DNA of 64,000 bases, taken from positions 186,001-250,000 of the forward strand of contig NZ_SPUJ01000002.1 of the NCBI RefSeq assembly GCF_004522105.1. Reading direction: 5' to 3'. The notes under the pieces are model-generated. The model saw only the letters and a program-made list of their open reading frames with translations, ran no database searches and was not told where the DNA came from. Both the position numbers and the translations under genes were made by a program. Of this stretch, positions 27,194-36,184 are shown one piece after another (the stretch's first letter is position 1; each line of letters begins with the position of its first letter). The stretch is from Nocardioides sp. 1609. GTDB lineage: Bacteria > Actinomycetota > Actinomycetes > Propionibacteriales > Nocardioidaceae.

Positions 27194-27225
27194 CCGCAGC
27201 CAGGCGTGAGGGCGCCTGGCTGCGG
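27194..27225 (-). terminator. Terminator of the uronate operon
   Basis: CCGCAGCCAGGCG (27194-27206) pairs perfectly with CGCCTGGCTGCGG (27213-27225) across a 6-nt loop, about 40 nt beyond the KDG kinase stop on the minus strand. It marks the end of the kdu operon, so the oxidase gene downstream has its own promoter. Confidence 0.8.
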
Positions 27226-27265
27226 GGTTCGCGTCGTCCCCGCGTGCCGGGACGACGAGCGGTCG

Positions 27266-28363
27266 TCAGCGACGCACGCGCGCACTGCCTCCGCCGGCGA
27301 GCGAGCGGACCTCGGCCTCGGTCACCATCGAGGTGTCACCGGGCGTCGTCATGGCCAGCGCGCCGTGCGCGGCCCCGAGCTCGAGGCTCGGCTGGAGCTC
27401 CTCGCCCGACAGCAGCCCGAAGACCAGGCCGGAGGCGAAGCCGTCCCCGCCGCCGACGCGGTCGAAGATGTCGAGGTGGTCGCGCGCCCTCGAGGCCAGC
27501 ACGCCCGTCTCGGGCGACCACGCGATGGCCTGCCAGTCGTTGTCGCTGGCGGTGTGGACCGTGCGCAGGGTCGTGGCGATGACCTTGAACCACGGCATCT
27601 TCTCCGCGACGGTCGCGACCATCGCCTCGAAGCTGTCCATCGGCAGGCTGCTGAGGTTCTCGTCGACGTGCTCGACCTCGAAGCCGAGCGCGGCGGTGAA
27701 GTCCTCCTCGTTGCCGATCATCACGTCGACGTGCCCGGCGAGCCGGGTGTTGACGTCACGGGCGAACTCCGGGCCGCCGATCCCGGCCCACAGGCTGGGT
27801 CGGTAGTTGAGGTCGAAAGACACCACGGTGCCGTGCTTCTGCGCGGCCGCCATCGCCTCCTCGGCGACCGCCGCGGCGTTCTCCGACAGGGCGGCGTAGA
27901 TCCCGCCCGTGTGGAGCCAGCGCACGCCGCGGCGTCCGAAGAGGTCGTCCCAGTCGACGGTGCCCGGCGCCAGGTGCGCGATCGCGGTGTTGGCCCGGTC
28001 GGAGACCCCGAGGGCCCCCCGGACGCCGAAGCCGCGCTCGGTGAAGTTGAGCCCGTTGCGCACGGTGCGTCCGATGCCGTCGTAGGCGTCCCAGCGGATC
28101 AACGAGGTGTCGACGCCGCCCTGCATGACGAGGTTCTCGACCAGGTGGCCGATCTCGTTGTCGGCCAGGGCGGTGACGACGCCGGCGCGCAGGCCGAACA
28201 CCTTGCGCATGCCGCGGGCGACGTTGTACTCACCGCCGCCCTCCCACGCCTCGAACCGGCGTGCGGTGCGGATCCGGGTGTCGCCCGGGTCGAGGCGCAA
28301 CATGACCTCGCCGAGGGCGACGATGTCGAACTCGCACTCGGAGGCGGGACGGGTCTCGATCAC
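27266..28363 (-). CDS. kdgK: 2-keto-3-deoxygluconate kinase (PfkB family)
   Basis: 365 residues. PfkB/ribokinase fold: N-terminal GEVMLRLDPGD and EGGGEYNVARGM sugar-binding region, C-terminal signature DRVGGGDGFASGL with the catalytic Asp. It phosphorylates KDG to KDPG, inferred from family and from the KDPG aldolase gene just upstream. The GTG at 28363 follows AAGGAG and overlaps the aldolase stop by 4 nt. Last gene of the operon. Confidence 0.85.
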   Translation of the reverse strand: MIETRPASECEFDIVALGEVMLRLDPGDTRIRTARRFEAWEGGGEYNVARGMRKVFGLRAGVVTALADNEIGHLVENLVMQGGVDTSLIRWDAYDGIGRTVRNGLNFTERGFGVRGALGVSDRANTAIAHLAPGTVDWDDLFGRRGVRWLHTGGIYAALSENAAAVAEEAMAAAQKHGTVVSFDLNYRPSLWAGIGGPEFARDVNTRLAGHVDVMIGNEEDFTAALGFEVEHVDENLSSLPMDSFEAMVATVAEKMPWFKVIATTLRTVHTASDNDWQAIAWSPETGVLASRARDHLDIFDRVGGGDGFASGLVFGLLSGEELQPSLELGAAHGALAMTTPGDTSMVTEAEVRSLAGGGSARVRR

Positions 28364-29016
28364 GAGGGGGCTCCTTGCAGCTCGGCGCTCGCGGACGGCG
28401 CGTAGAGACGGACGGCGGCGGCGCACCGCGCGGCGACCTCGTCCCACCGGCCGGCGGCGAGCAGGTCGGGCGCGACCATCCAGCTGCCGCCGACCGCGGC
28501 GATCGCGCGGTGGGCGAGGTAGGACGGTGCGCTGTCGGCGGTGATGCCACCGGTGGGGACGAACCGCACCTGCGGGAACGCCGCCGACAGGGCCTTGATC
28601 GTCGCCAGCCCGCCGTAGGCCTCGGCCGGGAAGAACTTGACGGTGTCGAGGCCGAGGTCGAGCGCGGCGATGATCTCGGAGGCAGTGCAGACACCGGGCA
28701 GCACCGCGAGGCCCAGCTCCTGGCAGCGGCGGACGACCGCGGCGCTCAGGCCGGGCGACACCACGAAGGTGGCGCCGGCCCGGTGCGCGAGGTCGACCTG
28801 CTCGGCGGTGATCACGGTGCCCGCGCCGACGACCAGGTCGCCGCGCGAGGCCAGCGCGCCCAGCACGGCGCCGGCCTCGGGGGTGCGGAAGGTGACCTCG
28901 GCCACCGGCAGTCCGCCGGCGACCAGGGCCGCACCGAGATCGTCTGCTCGCGCAGGGTCGTCGAAGACGACGACGGGGACGATGCGGTGCGGACCCAGGA
29001 CGTCGGTCGCGGTCAT
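28360..29016 (-). CDS. eda: 2-dehydro-3-deoxy-phosphogluconate (KDPG) aldolase
   Basis: 218 residues of the KDPG/KHG class I aldolase family, splitting KDPG to pyruvate and glyceraldehyde 3-phosphate. Visible are EVTFRTPEA (active-site Glu), GAGTV, the Schiff-base Lys in TVKFFPAE and PTGGI. The ATG at 29016 overlaps the dehydrogenase stop (ATGA). It is one enzyme of the DEH-KDG-KDPG route encoded by this operon. Confidence 0.9.
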   Translation of the reverse strand: MTATDVLGPHRIVPVVVFDDPARADDLGAALVAGGLPVAEVTFRTPEAGAVLGALASRGDLVVGAGTVITAEQVDLAHRAGATFVVSPGLSAAVVRRCQELGLAVLPGVCTASEIIAALDLGLDTVKFFPAEAYGGLATIKALSAAFPQVRFVPTGGITADSAPSYLAHRAIAAVGGSWMVAPDLLAAGRWDEVAARCAAAVRLYAPSASAELQGAPS

Positions 29017-30512
29017 CGGAGCTCGGCGATGACGGTCTTGAGCTCGGTGTAGTCGTCGAGACCGAACGAGCCGAGCTCGCGGCCCCAGCCGGACTGCTTG
29101 AAGCCGCCCCGCGGCAGCGTCACGTCGTCGGCGTGCCAGGTGTTGAGCCACACCGTGCCGGCGCGGAGCTTGGAGCCGACGCGGTGGGCGGTGCCGAGGT
29201 CGCGCGACCAGACGCCCGCGGCGAGGCCGTAGACGGTGTTGTTGGCGGCGGCGACGACCTCGTCCTCGGTGTCGAACGGGATCGCGGTGACGACCGGGCC
29301 GAAGATCTCGTCGGTCTGGATCGCCATCTGCTCGGTGACACCGGTGATCAGGGTCGGAGCGAAGAAGTAGCCCTTGTCGGCGGCGGGGTCGGCGCTGCCG
29401 GCAGCCAGGGTCGCACCGTCGGCGACGGCACCCCGCACGTAGCCGATGACCTTCTCGTGCTGCTCCTGGGAGACGAGCGGGCCCATCGTCGTGGAGGCGT
29501 CGAACCCGTCACCGACGGTGATCGCGCGGGCAGCGGCGGCGACCCCCTCGATGACCTGGTCGAAGACCTCGCGCTGCACGTAGAGGCGCGAGCCGTTGAC
29601 GCAGCACTGGCCCTCGTTGAAGAAGCCGGCCAGCGCGGCACCGGCGATCGCGGCGTCGAGGTCGGCGTCGGCGAAGATGATGTTGGGCGCCTTGCCGCCG
29701 AGCTCGAGGGAGACCTTCTTGAGGTTCTTCGAGGCGCCGGCCGCGATCTTCTTGCCGACCTCGGTGCTCCCGGTGAAGGCGACCTTGTCGACGTCCGCGT
29801 GGTCGACGAGCGCGGCACCCGCGTCGCCGAAGCCGGGCAGCACGTTGACGACACCGGCGGGCAGGCCGGCGTCGAGCAGCAGCTGGCCGAGGCGCAGCGC
29901 GGTGAGCGGGGTCTGCTCGGCCGGCTTCAGGACGACGGTGTTGCCGGCCGTGATGGCCGGGACGATCTTGAACGCCGCCATGGTGAGCGGGAAGTTCCAC
30001 GGCACGATGCCGGCGACGACGCCGATGGCCTCGCGGCGGGTGTAGGCGTGGAACTCGCGCCCGGGCACCGACATCGGGATGGTGGTGCCCTCCATCTTGG
30101 TGGCCCAGCCGGCGAAGTAGCGGAACAGCTCGGCGGCCACGCCGGCGTCGCCGCGGGCGGACGCGAGGCTCTTGCCGTTGTCGAGCGACTCGAGCTGGGC
30201 GAACTCCTCGATGTGCTCCTCGATCAGGTCGCCGATGCGCCACAGCAGGTGCGAGCGCTCGCGCGGGGTGAACCTCGACCACGGCGAGGGCGACTCGAAC
30301 GCCGCGCGGGCCGCCTGGACGGCGCGTCCGGCGTCGACCGCGGAGGCCTGGGCGACCTCGACCAGCACCTCCTCGGTGGCGGGGTTGACGGTGGCGAAGG
30401 TCTTGCCGTCGGCGGCGTCGACCCACTCACCGCCGATGAGCAGCTGCTTCGGGGCGGAGAGGAACTCGCGGACGGCGGGCAGGAGGTCGGTGCGGTCAGA
30501 GGTGACAGTCAT
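29013..30512 (-). CDS. NAD(P)-dependent aldehyde dehydrogenase
   Basis: 499 residues, typical ALDH superfamily length. PWNFPLTMA, KPAEQTPLTAL, the Glu in SLELGGKAPN and the nucleophile in NEGQCCVNGSR are intact. It resembles FeaB/AldA-type enzymes. Within a uronate operon it could oxidise a sugar-derived semialdehyde, or the aldehyde made by the extracellular oxidase encoded at 20117; both are inferences. The ATG at 30512 follows GGAAGG. A CGTGGGC/GCCCACG hairpin (30543-30561) lies in the 92-nt gap after the permease gene. Confidence 0.88.
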   Translation of the reverse strand: MTVTSDRTDLLPAVREFLSAPKQLLIGGEWVDAADGKTFATVNPATEEVLVEVAQASAVDAGRAVQAARAAFESPSPWSRFTPRERSHLLWRIGDLIEEHIEEFAQLESLDNGKSLASARGDAGVAAELFRYFAGWATKMEGTTIPMSVPGREFHAYTRREAIGVVAGIVPWNFPLTMAAFKIVPAITAGNTVVLKPAEQTPLTALRLGQLLLDAGLPAGVVNVLPGFGDAGAALVDHADVDKVAFTGSTEVGKKIAAGASKNLKKVSLELGGKAPNIIFADADLDAAIAGAALAGFFNEGQCCVNGSRLYVQREVFDQVIEGVAAAARAITVGDGFDASTTMGPLVSQEQHEKVIGYVRGAVADGATLAAGSADPAADKGYFFAPTLITGVTEQMAIQTDEIFGPVVTAIPFDTEDEVVAAANNTVYGLAAGVWSRDLGTAHRVGSKLRAGTVWLNTWHADDVTLPRGGFKQSGWGRELGSFGLDDYTELKTVIAELR

Positions 30513-30604
30513 GTCGGGCCTTCCAGATGACGTGAACGGGTGCGTGGGCTCGTTGCCCACGGACGAGGGCTCGGGTGCGGGGTACGGGGGGTGGACGTCG
30601 ATCG

Positions 30605-31597
30605 CTACTTGATGATCAGCACCTTCGAGCGGTCGAGGGTGAGCGCCACGGCGACGACGATGATCGTGCCGTAGAGGATCTGCTCGTAGGCCGAGGGAAC
30701 GCCGACGATCGGCAGGCCCACGCGCAGCAGGGTGATCACCAGCGCGCCGGCCAGCGAGCGCCAGATGCTGCCGTGCCCGCCGGTGATCGCGGTGCCGCCC
30801 ACGACGATCGCCGCGACGGCCGGCAGGAGCAGGTTGTCGGCCATCGTCGGGCTGCCGCTGAAGTTCCGCGACACCAGCATGACCGCCGCCAGGCCGGCGC
30901 AGGCCCCCGAGACCGTGAAGGCGCCGACCTTGACCAGGTCGACCGGGGTGCCGGCGAGGCGAGCGGCCGACTCGGAGTAGCCGGTCGCGTTCAGGTAGCT
31001 CTGGAGGGGCGTGAGCTTCAGGACCAACGCGATCGCGGCGACCACGATGACGGCGACCGCGGAGGCCATCGGCACGTAGCCGGCGACGTAGGTCGTGAGC
31101 CAGTTGGTCGCCTCACGGTCGACGACCCGGATCGGGCCGGCGTCGGAGATGACGAGTGCGACGGCCGAGAAGATGCTCATCCCGCCCAGGGTGACGATGA
31201 ACGAGGGGATGCGCAGGAAGACGTGGGCGAGGCCCTGCACGGCTCCGATGGCGCCCGCGACGGCGATCACCGCGAGGGTCGTGAGTCCGCCCAGGTCGGG
31301 CAGCCACATGGCGAAGAAGACCGTCGACAGCGAGGCGAGCGCCGCGATCGACAGGTCGATGCCGCCGCACAGCACCACGAGGGTCGCGCCGGCCGCCAGC
31401 ACCACCAGGGGGGCGGAGGTCCGGACCGCCGCGGTCAGGCTCTTCTGCGTGAGGAAGTCGGGGTCGGCGATGCTCAGGGCCGCGAGCAGCGCGACGAGCG
31501 CGATGACCGGCATGAACGACGTCAGCCGCTGCGCGGGCGTCGGGCCACCGCTGACGACCACGTCGGCCGCCGGCTGGGCGAGGACGGGCGTGGACAC
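30605..31597 (-). CDS. Sugar ABC transporter permease (RbsC family), second permease
   Basis: 330 residues with about ten hydrophobic segments. The family motif GGIDLSIAALASLS and GGTAITGGHGSIWRSLAGAL are typical of RbsC/XylH-type permeases. GTG at 31597 abuts the TAG stop of the ATPase gene and has AAGGAGATGG before it. It pairs with the related permease at 33157, suggesting a heterodimeric channel. Confidence 0.9.
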   Translation of the reverse strand: MSTPVLAQPAADVVVSGGPTPAQRLTSFMPVIALVALLAALSIADPDFLTQKSLTAAVRTSAPLVVLAAGATLVVLCGGIDLSIAALASLSTVFFAMWLPDLGGLTTLAVIAVAGAIGAVQGLAHVFLRIPSFIVTLGGMSIFSAVALVISDAGPIRVVDREATNWLTTYVAGYVPMASAVAVIVVAAIALVLKLTPLQSYLNATGYSESAARLAGTPVDLVKVGAFTVSGACAGLAAVMLVSRNFSGSPTMADNLLLPAVAAIVVGGTAITGGHGSIWRSLAGALVITLLRVGLPIVGVPSAYEQILYGTIIVVAVALTLDRSKVLIIK

Positions 31598-33160
31598 CTA
31601 GACCATCTCCTTCACGAGGTCGAGCGGGGTCGGCTTGCCGCCGGAGGGGCAGCTGACTTCCTTGGTCGCCTTGCCGTCGCTCATCACGACGATGCGGTCG
31701 GACATGCCGATCGCCTCCTCCAGGCTGTCGGCGAGCAGCACGGTGGCGACGCCGCTGTTGGCGAGCTCGCGCATCAGCCGGTAGACCTCCGAACGGGCTC
31801 CGATGTCGAGACCGCGGGTCGGGTGGTCGAGCAGCAGCAGCTTGATGTCGCCGGCCACGAGCCAGCGGGCCAGGACGACCTTCTGCTGGTTGCCGCCGGA
31901 GAGCCGCTGGATCGCGGTCCCCCGGTTCGGGGTGCGGATGGAGAGCCGCTCGATCCAGCCGTCGACCAGCGTCGCCTGCTTCCTGGGCACCACCAGGGGG
32001 CCCGAGCAGCGGGACTTCTGCTTGGTCAGGGTCATGTTGTCGGCGACCGACATCGGACCGACCATGCCCTCGATCTTGCGCTCGGCCGGGACGTAGCCGA
32101 TCCCGGCCGCGACGGCGGTGCGGGTGCTGGTCAGCGCGAGCTTGACGCCGTCGAGGGTGACCTCGCCGCCGGAGACCGGCTCGGCGCCGAACAGGGCGCG
32201 GCAGACGTCCTCGCGGCCGGAGCCGTGGACGCCGACGATCCCGACGATCTCGCCGGCGTGGACGTCGAGGTCGACGCCGTTGAAGGTGGCGCCCGAGAGG
32301 CCACGGATGGTGAGCATCGGCTCGAGCGCCTTGTCGCCGCGCTCGGACGCGCCGTCGTGGTAGTGGTCGTCGGACCCGGTCGAGCCGATCATCATCCGGT
32401 GCAGGTCGCCGGGGACGGCACCGGCGGTGGCCACGTCGCCCACCGACTGGCCGCCACGCAGCACGGTGACGCGGTCGCAGACGTCGAGCACCTCGTCGAG
32501 GCGGTGCGAGACGAACACGACCGACGCGAACTCCTTGAGCCGGCGGATCTGCGCGAAGAGGGTGTCGATCTCCTTCGACTCGAGCACCGAGGTGGGCTCG
32601 TCGAGGATGATCACCGGCGCGTGCTGGCTGCGCTGCTCGATCCGCAGCACCTTCGCGATCTCGACCATCTGCCGCTCGGCGAAGGTGAGCGTGTCGGTGC
32701 GCGCGAGCGGGTTGATGTCGGAGCCGATCTTGTCGAGCTGCTCCTGGGCCAGCGCACGCATCGTCTTCCAGCGGTAGACGCCCCTGCGCACCCCGGCGGC
32801 CTCGGAGCCGAGGACGATGTTCTCGGCCGCGGTCAGGTTGGGGACGAGCGACTGCTCCTGGAACACCATGCCGATGCCGTGGCCGGCGGCCTCGACGACG
32901 CTGCGCAGCCGCACCTTCTCGCCGCGCACGTAGATGTCGCCGCCGTCGGGCTTGACCAACCCGACCAGCGCCTTGAGGAGGGTCGACTTGCCGGCGCCGT
33001 TCTCGCCGGCCAGGCCGAGGACCTCGTGCTGGTTGACGTGGAAGTCCACGCCGTCGAGGGCCTTGACGCCCGGGTAGTGCTTGACGAGGCCACGCACCTC
33101 GAGGGCGTAGGCCGGGGAGGCGCCGGTGGTGTCGGGGCCCTTCTGGAGATCGGTGCTCAC
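31598..33160 (-). CDS. Sugar ABC transporter ATP-binding protein (RbsA family)
   Basis: 520 residues with two fused nucleotide-binding domains. NBD1: Walker A GLAGENGAGKSTLL, signature LTFAERQMVEIAKVL, Walker B VIILDEPTS. NBD2: degenerate Walker A GIVGVHGSGRED, signature LSGGNQQKVVLARWL, KLLLLDHPTRGLD where the Walker B catalytic Glu is His. This asymmetry is usual for RbsA-like ATPases. The GTG at 33160 overlaps the upstream permease stop. Confidence 0.93.
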   Translation of the reverse strand: MSTDLQKGPDTTGASPAYALEVRGLVKHYPGVKALDGVDFHVNQHEVLGLAGENGAGKSTLLKALVGLVKPDGGDIYVRGEKVRLRSVVEAAGHGIGMVFQEQSLVPNLTAAENIVLGSEAAGVRRGVYRWKTMRALAQEQLDKIGSDINPLARTDTLTFAERQMVEIAKVLRIEQRSQHAPVIILDEPTSVLESKEIDTLFAQIRRLKEFASVVFVSHRLDEVLDVCDRVTVLRGGQSVGDVATAGAVPGDLHRMMIGSTGSDDHYHDGASERGDKALEPMLTIRGLSGATFNGVDLDVHAGEIVGIVGVHGSGREDVCRALFGAEPVSGGEVTLDGVKLALTSTRTAVAAGIGYVPAERKIEGMVGPMSVADNMTLTKQKSRCSGPLVVPRKQATLVDGWIERLSIRTPNRGTAIQRLSGGNQQKVVLARWLVAGDIKLLLLDHPTRGLDIGARSEVYRLMRELANSGVATVLLADSLEEAIGMSDRIVVMSDGKATKEVSCPSGGKPTPLDLVKEMV

Positions 33161-34170
33161 TTCGTTACCTGGTTCCTTCGACGCTGGGGGAACACCGCGG
33201 CTGCCACCGCGGCGACGACGATCAGGCCCTGCACCCCGCCCTGCCAGTAGGGGCTCACCCCGACCTGGACGAGACCGTTGTTCAGCACGGTGACCAGCAG
33301 GACGCCGACGGCGGAGTGCAGCACGCCGCCCCGGCCCCCGGTCAGGAGGGTGCCGCCGACGACGGCCGCGGTGATGGCGGCGAAGTCGTAGCCCTTGCCG
33401 GCCTGGACGAGGCCGGCGCTCAGCTGGCTGGTCACCATCACGCCGGCCAGCCCGTAGAACGCGCCGGCGAGGGTGAAGACGGCGACCTTGTAGGGAGCGA
33501 CCTTCACGCCGGAGAGCGCCAGCACCTCCTCGGCACCGCCGATCGCGAACGCGTAGCGCCCGAGCCGGGAGTAGCGCTGGATCAGCCAGCCGACGAACAC
33601 GCACCCGACCGCGATCCAGGTCAGGTAGGAGAAGCCGAGGAACCGGTCCACCGCCCAGCTGGCCAGGGTCTCGTCGGAGATGTTGGGCTGGACCCCGTTG
33701 AAGAGGAGCGTCGCGACGCCGAGCCCGATGGCCGAGACCCCGAGCGTCGTCATGAACGACGGCACCTTGAGGATCACCAGGGCCAGGCCGCTCACGCAGC
33801 CCAGGCCGGCGGCCAGGAGCACGGCGAGCAGGACGCCGACCAGGCCGAGGTCGTTGTCGTTGCGGTTGTTCAGGACGAGCAGCGAGACCGCGATCGCGGC
33901 CGCGCCCATCACGCCCGGTGCGGAGAGGTCGATCGACCCCATCATCAGCACGAACGTGATGCCGCAGGTGACGACCGCGAGGACCGCGGCCGTGTCCATG
34001 ATGTTCTGCACGTTGCCGAACGTCCGGAAGTCAGAGCTGATGGCCGCGAAGACCACGAAGATGACGACCAGGGCGATCGGAGGACCGGCGTCCCGGAACG
34101 ACACCCCCCGCCGAGGCTGGGGGCGCGCCGCGACAACGTCGACGTCCTCGGCGGGGGATGTCATGGTCAC
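33157..34170 (-). CDS. Sugar ABC transporter permease (RbsC family), first permease
   Basis: 337 residues, about ten membrane segments. MMGSIDLSAPGVMGAAA is the family's substrate-pathway motif and GGTLLTGGRGGVLHSAVG the conserved C-terminal coupling region. The GTG at 34170 overlaps the binding-protein stop by 4 nt. It differs clearly in sequence from the permease at 30605. Confidence 0.9.
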   Translation of the reverse strand: MTMTSPAEDVDVVAARPQPRRGVSFRDAGPPIALVVIFVVFAAISSDFRTFGNVQNIMDTAAVLAVVTCGITFVLMMGSIDLSAPGVMGAAAIAVSLLVLNNRNDNDLGLVGVLLAVLLAAGLGCVSGLALVILKVPSFMTTLGVSAIGLGVATLLFNGVQPNISDETLASWAVDRFLGFSYLTWIAVGCVFVGWLIQRYSRLGRYAFAIGGAEEVLALSGVKVAPYKVAVFTLAGAFYGLAGVMVTSQLSAGLVQAGKGYDFAAITAAVVGGTLLTGGRGGVLHSAVGVLLVTVLNNGLVQVGVSPYWQGGVQGLIVVAAVAAAVFPQRRRNQVTK

Positions 34171-35264
34171 GAGATCGCGCCCTGCGACCGGTTGAAGAGG
34201 TTGTCGCAGGCGAACTCGGAGTCGTCGACGGTCGGCGAGGTGAAGTCGGCGACGTTCTCGTCGGTGATGAGGAACTGCTCGGCGAACCAGGCGCGCTCGT
34301 CATCGGTGATGTCGGCGGCGTCGAGCTCACCGGTCGCGACGCAGTAGCCGATGGCCAGGCCGATGCCGCCCTGCCACGGGCCGTCGCTCGAGACCGTGGC
34401 GGTCATGGCGCCGGACTCGATGGCGGTCAGCGCGTCCGGGACGGCGTCGATGCCGACGACGGCGACCTCGCCCTCCTTGCCCGCGGCCTTGAGGGCCTCG
34501 AGCGCGCCGAGCGCCATGTCGTCGTTGGCGGTCCAGATGCCCTTGATGTCGTCGCCGTGCTTGGCGAGCAGCGTCTTGGTGACCTCGAGCGCCTCGGCGC
34601 GGGAGAAGTTGGCCGTCTGCTGGTCGAGCAGCTCGACGTCGGGGTTGGCCGCGAGCGACTCCTCGAGTCCGGCGTAGCGGTCCTTGGCCGCACCGGTGTC
34701 GAGGATGCCCTGGAGCGCGATGATGCCGCCCGAGCCGCCGATGGCCTCGGCGAGCGCGTCACCGATCTGCTTGCCGGAGTCGACACCGTTGTAGGTGATG
34801 TGGCTCAGCCACTGGTCGTAGTCGGTGACGTTCACGTCGGCCGGCTTGTTCCACTGGGTGACCAGGTAGGCACCCGCCTCCTGGGCTCCCTCGACGATCG
34901 GGAGCGTGTCGGAGTCGCCGTTCGGCAGGATGTTCATGACCAGGCAGTTGGTGTCGCCGGCGAGGAGCTGGCTGATCTGCTCCTGCTGCTTGGTCGAGTC
35001 CGCGTCGTAGGTGAGGCGCTGCTGCTCGAGGTCGACGGACTCGGCGAACGCGTCGCCACCGTCGAGCCACGAGGCCTCGTACGGGTTGGACTCGTTGCGC
35101 ACCTGGCCGACCAGCTGCACGTCCTCCGGGGCGCAGGCGGCGGAGTCGCCACCGTCGCTGCCGTTGTCGTCGCCGCCGGCGGCTTCCTCGCTACAGCCCG
35201 CCAGCGCGATCGCAGCCATGGACAGGCTGAGAAGGGCGATTGCGGGGCGTGACTTCAACTTCAT
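34167..35264 (-). CDS. Sugar-binding lipoprotein of the ABC transporter
   Basis: 365 residues of the periplasmic-binding-protein family 1 (RbsB-like). A lipoprotein signal (AAIALAGCS, Cys at about 24) anchors it outside the membrane. TANDDMALGALEALKAAG is the conserved ligand-hinge motif. ATG at 35264 follows GAGGA. Given the flanking kduI/kduD and kdgK/eda genes, the cargo is likely an (oligo)uronide or a deoxy-uronate, but it cannot be named. Confidence 0.9.
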   Translation of the reverse strand: MKLKSRPAIALLSLSMAAIALAGCSEEAAGGDDNGSDGGDSAACAPEDVQLVGQVRNESNPYEASWLDGGDAFAESVDLEQQRLTYDADSTKQQEQISQLLAGDTNCLVMNILPNGDSDTLPIVEGAQEAGAYLVTQWNKPADVNVTDYDQWLSHITYNGVDSGKQIGDALAEAIGGSGGIIALQGILDTGAAKDRYAGLEESLAANPDVELLDQQTANFSRAEALEVTKTLLAKHGDDIKGIWTANDDMALGALEALKAAGKEGEVAVVGIDAVPDALTAIESGAMTATVSSDGPWQGGIGLAIGYCVATGELDAADITDDERAWFAEQFLITDENVADFTSPTVDDSEFACDNLFNRSQGAIS

Positions 35265-35419
35265 CGTCGATCCTCGTTCTCTATGTGCCAGAAGGTCCGG
35301 CGGTGGTGGTCCGAGATGGGTCAGGACGTGCGCCGCAGGTGCGGCCGCTCGGGTGGGGCTGGTCGTGCGGTGGTGCCGGGGGTACGTGGGGTGGAGCGGG
35401 TCGAGCAGGGGTGGTCCGG

Positions 35420-36184
35420 CTAGCGGGCCATCCATCCGCCGTCGACGACGAGGACGTGACCGTTCACGTAGTCGGCGGCGGAGGAGCTGAGGAACACCGC
35501 GGCACCGGCGATGTCGGCGGGGGTGCCCCACCGGCCGGCCGGGATGCGCTCGAGGATCGAGCGCGAGCGCTCGGCGTCCGCGCGCAGCGCCGTGGTGTTG
35601 TCGGTGGCCATGTAGCCGGGGGCGATCGCGTTGACCTGGACGCCGTGCTGGCCCCACTCGTTGGCGAGCGCCTTGGTGATGCCGGCGACGCCGTGCTTGC
35701 TGGCGGCGTAGGAGATCACCCGGATGCCGCCCTGGAAGGCGAGCAGGCTGGCGATGCTGACGATCTTGCCGTGGCCGCGCTCGACCATCGGCCGGCCGAT
35801 GGCCTGGCTGAGGAAGAACAGGCCCGACAGGTTGATGTCGACGACCCGGTTCCACGACTCGGGAGTCAGGTCGACGGTGTCCTCGCGCTCGATGATCCCG
35901 GCGTTGTTGACCAGGATGTCGATCTGCTGGCTGCCGGCGACCTCGGTGCCGACGCGCTGGACGGCGTCGTGGTCGGAGACGTCGAGGTCGACGACCCGGA
36001 CCTGGCGGCCGAGGTCGGCGATCATCTTCTCGGTCTCGTCCTGGCTGCCGGGCAGGCCGACGAGGACCAGGTCGGCGCCGGCCTGCGCGAGGCCGAGGGC
36101 CACGCCCTGGCCGAGGCCGCGGCCGGCTCCGGTGACGACGGCGTTCTTGCCGTGCAGGTCGAAGGGACCCGTCGAGGTGCTCAC
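35420..36184 (-). CDS. kduD: 2-deoxy-D-gluconate 3-dehydrogenase / KduD-type SDR
   Basis: 254 residues, classical SDR. TGAGRGLGQG cofactor loop, NNAGII, catalytic Ser in SIASLLAFQGG, and YAASK. The pattern LLAFQGGIRVxSYAASKHGVAG is typical of KduD, which reduces 2,5-diketo-3-deoxygluconate to KDG. The GTG start overlaps the kduI stop by 4 nt, strongly supporting the assignment. Confidence 0.88.
   Translation of the reverse strand: MSTSTGPFDLHGKNAVVTGAGRGLGQGVALGLAQAGADLVLVGLPGSQDETEKMIADLGRQVRVVDLDVSDHDAVQRVGTEVAGSQQIDILVNNAGIIEREDTVDLTPESWNRVVDINLSGLFFLSQAIGRPMVERGHGKIVSIASLLAFQGGIRVISYAASKHGVAGITKALANEWGQHGVQVNAIAPGYMATDNTTALRADAERSRSILERIPAGRWGTPADIAGAAVFLSSSAADYVNGHVLVVDGGWMAR

Larger units (their letters stand above)
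26903..27265. other. Intergenic region upstream of the giant oxidase gene
   Basis: The region holds the promoter of the oxidase gene, the IclR-like box at 27023-27037, an AT-richer segment (27000-27065) unlike the surrounding DNA, and near its end the terminator of the KDG kinase gene. No small gene is evident. Confidence 0.6.

Noticed and set aside
20006..28405. A 2799-residue open frame on the plus strand opposite the giant oxidase and kdgK
   Set aside because: Translation is Val/Gly/Arg/Asp repeats with no domain, while the minus strand shows a full chain of recognisable domains and cofactor residues.
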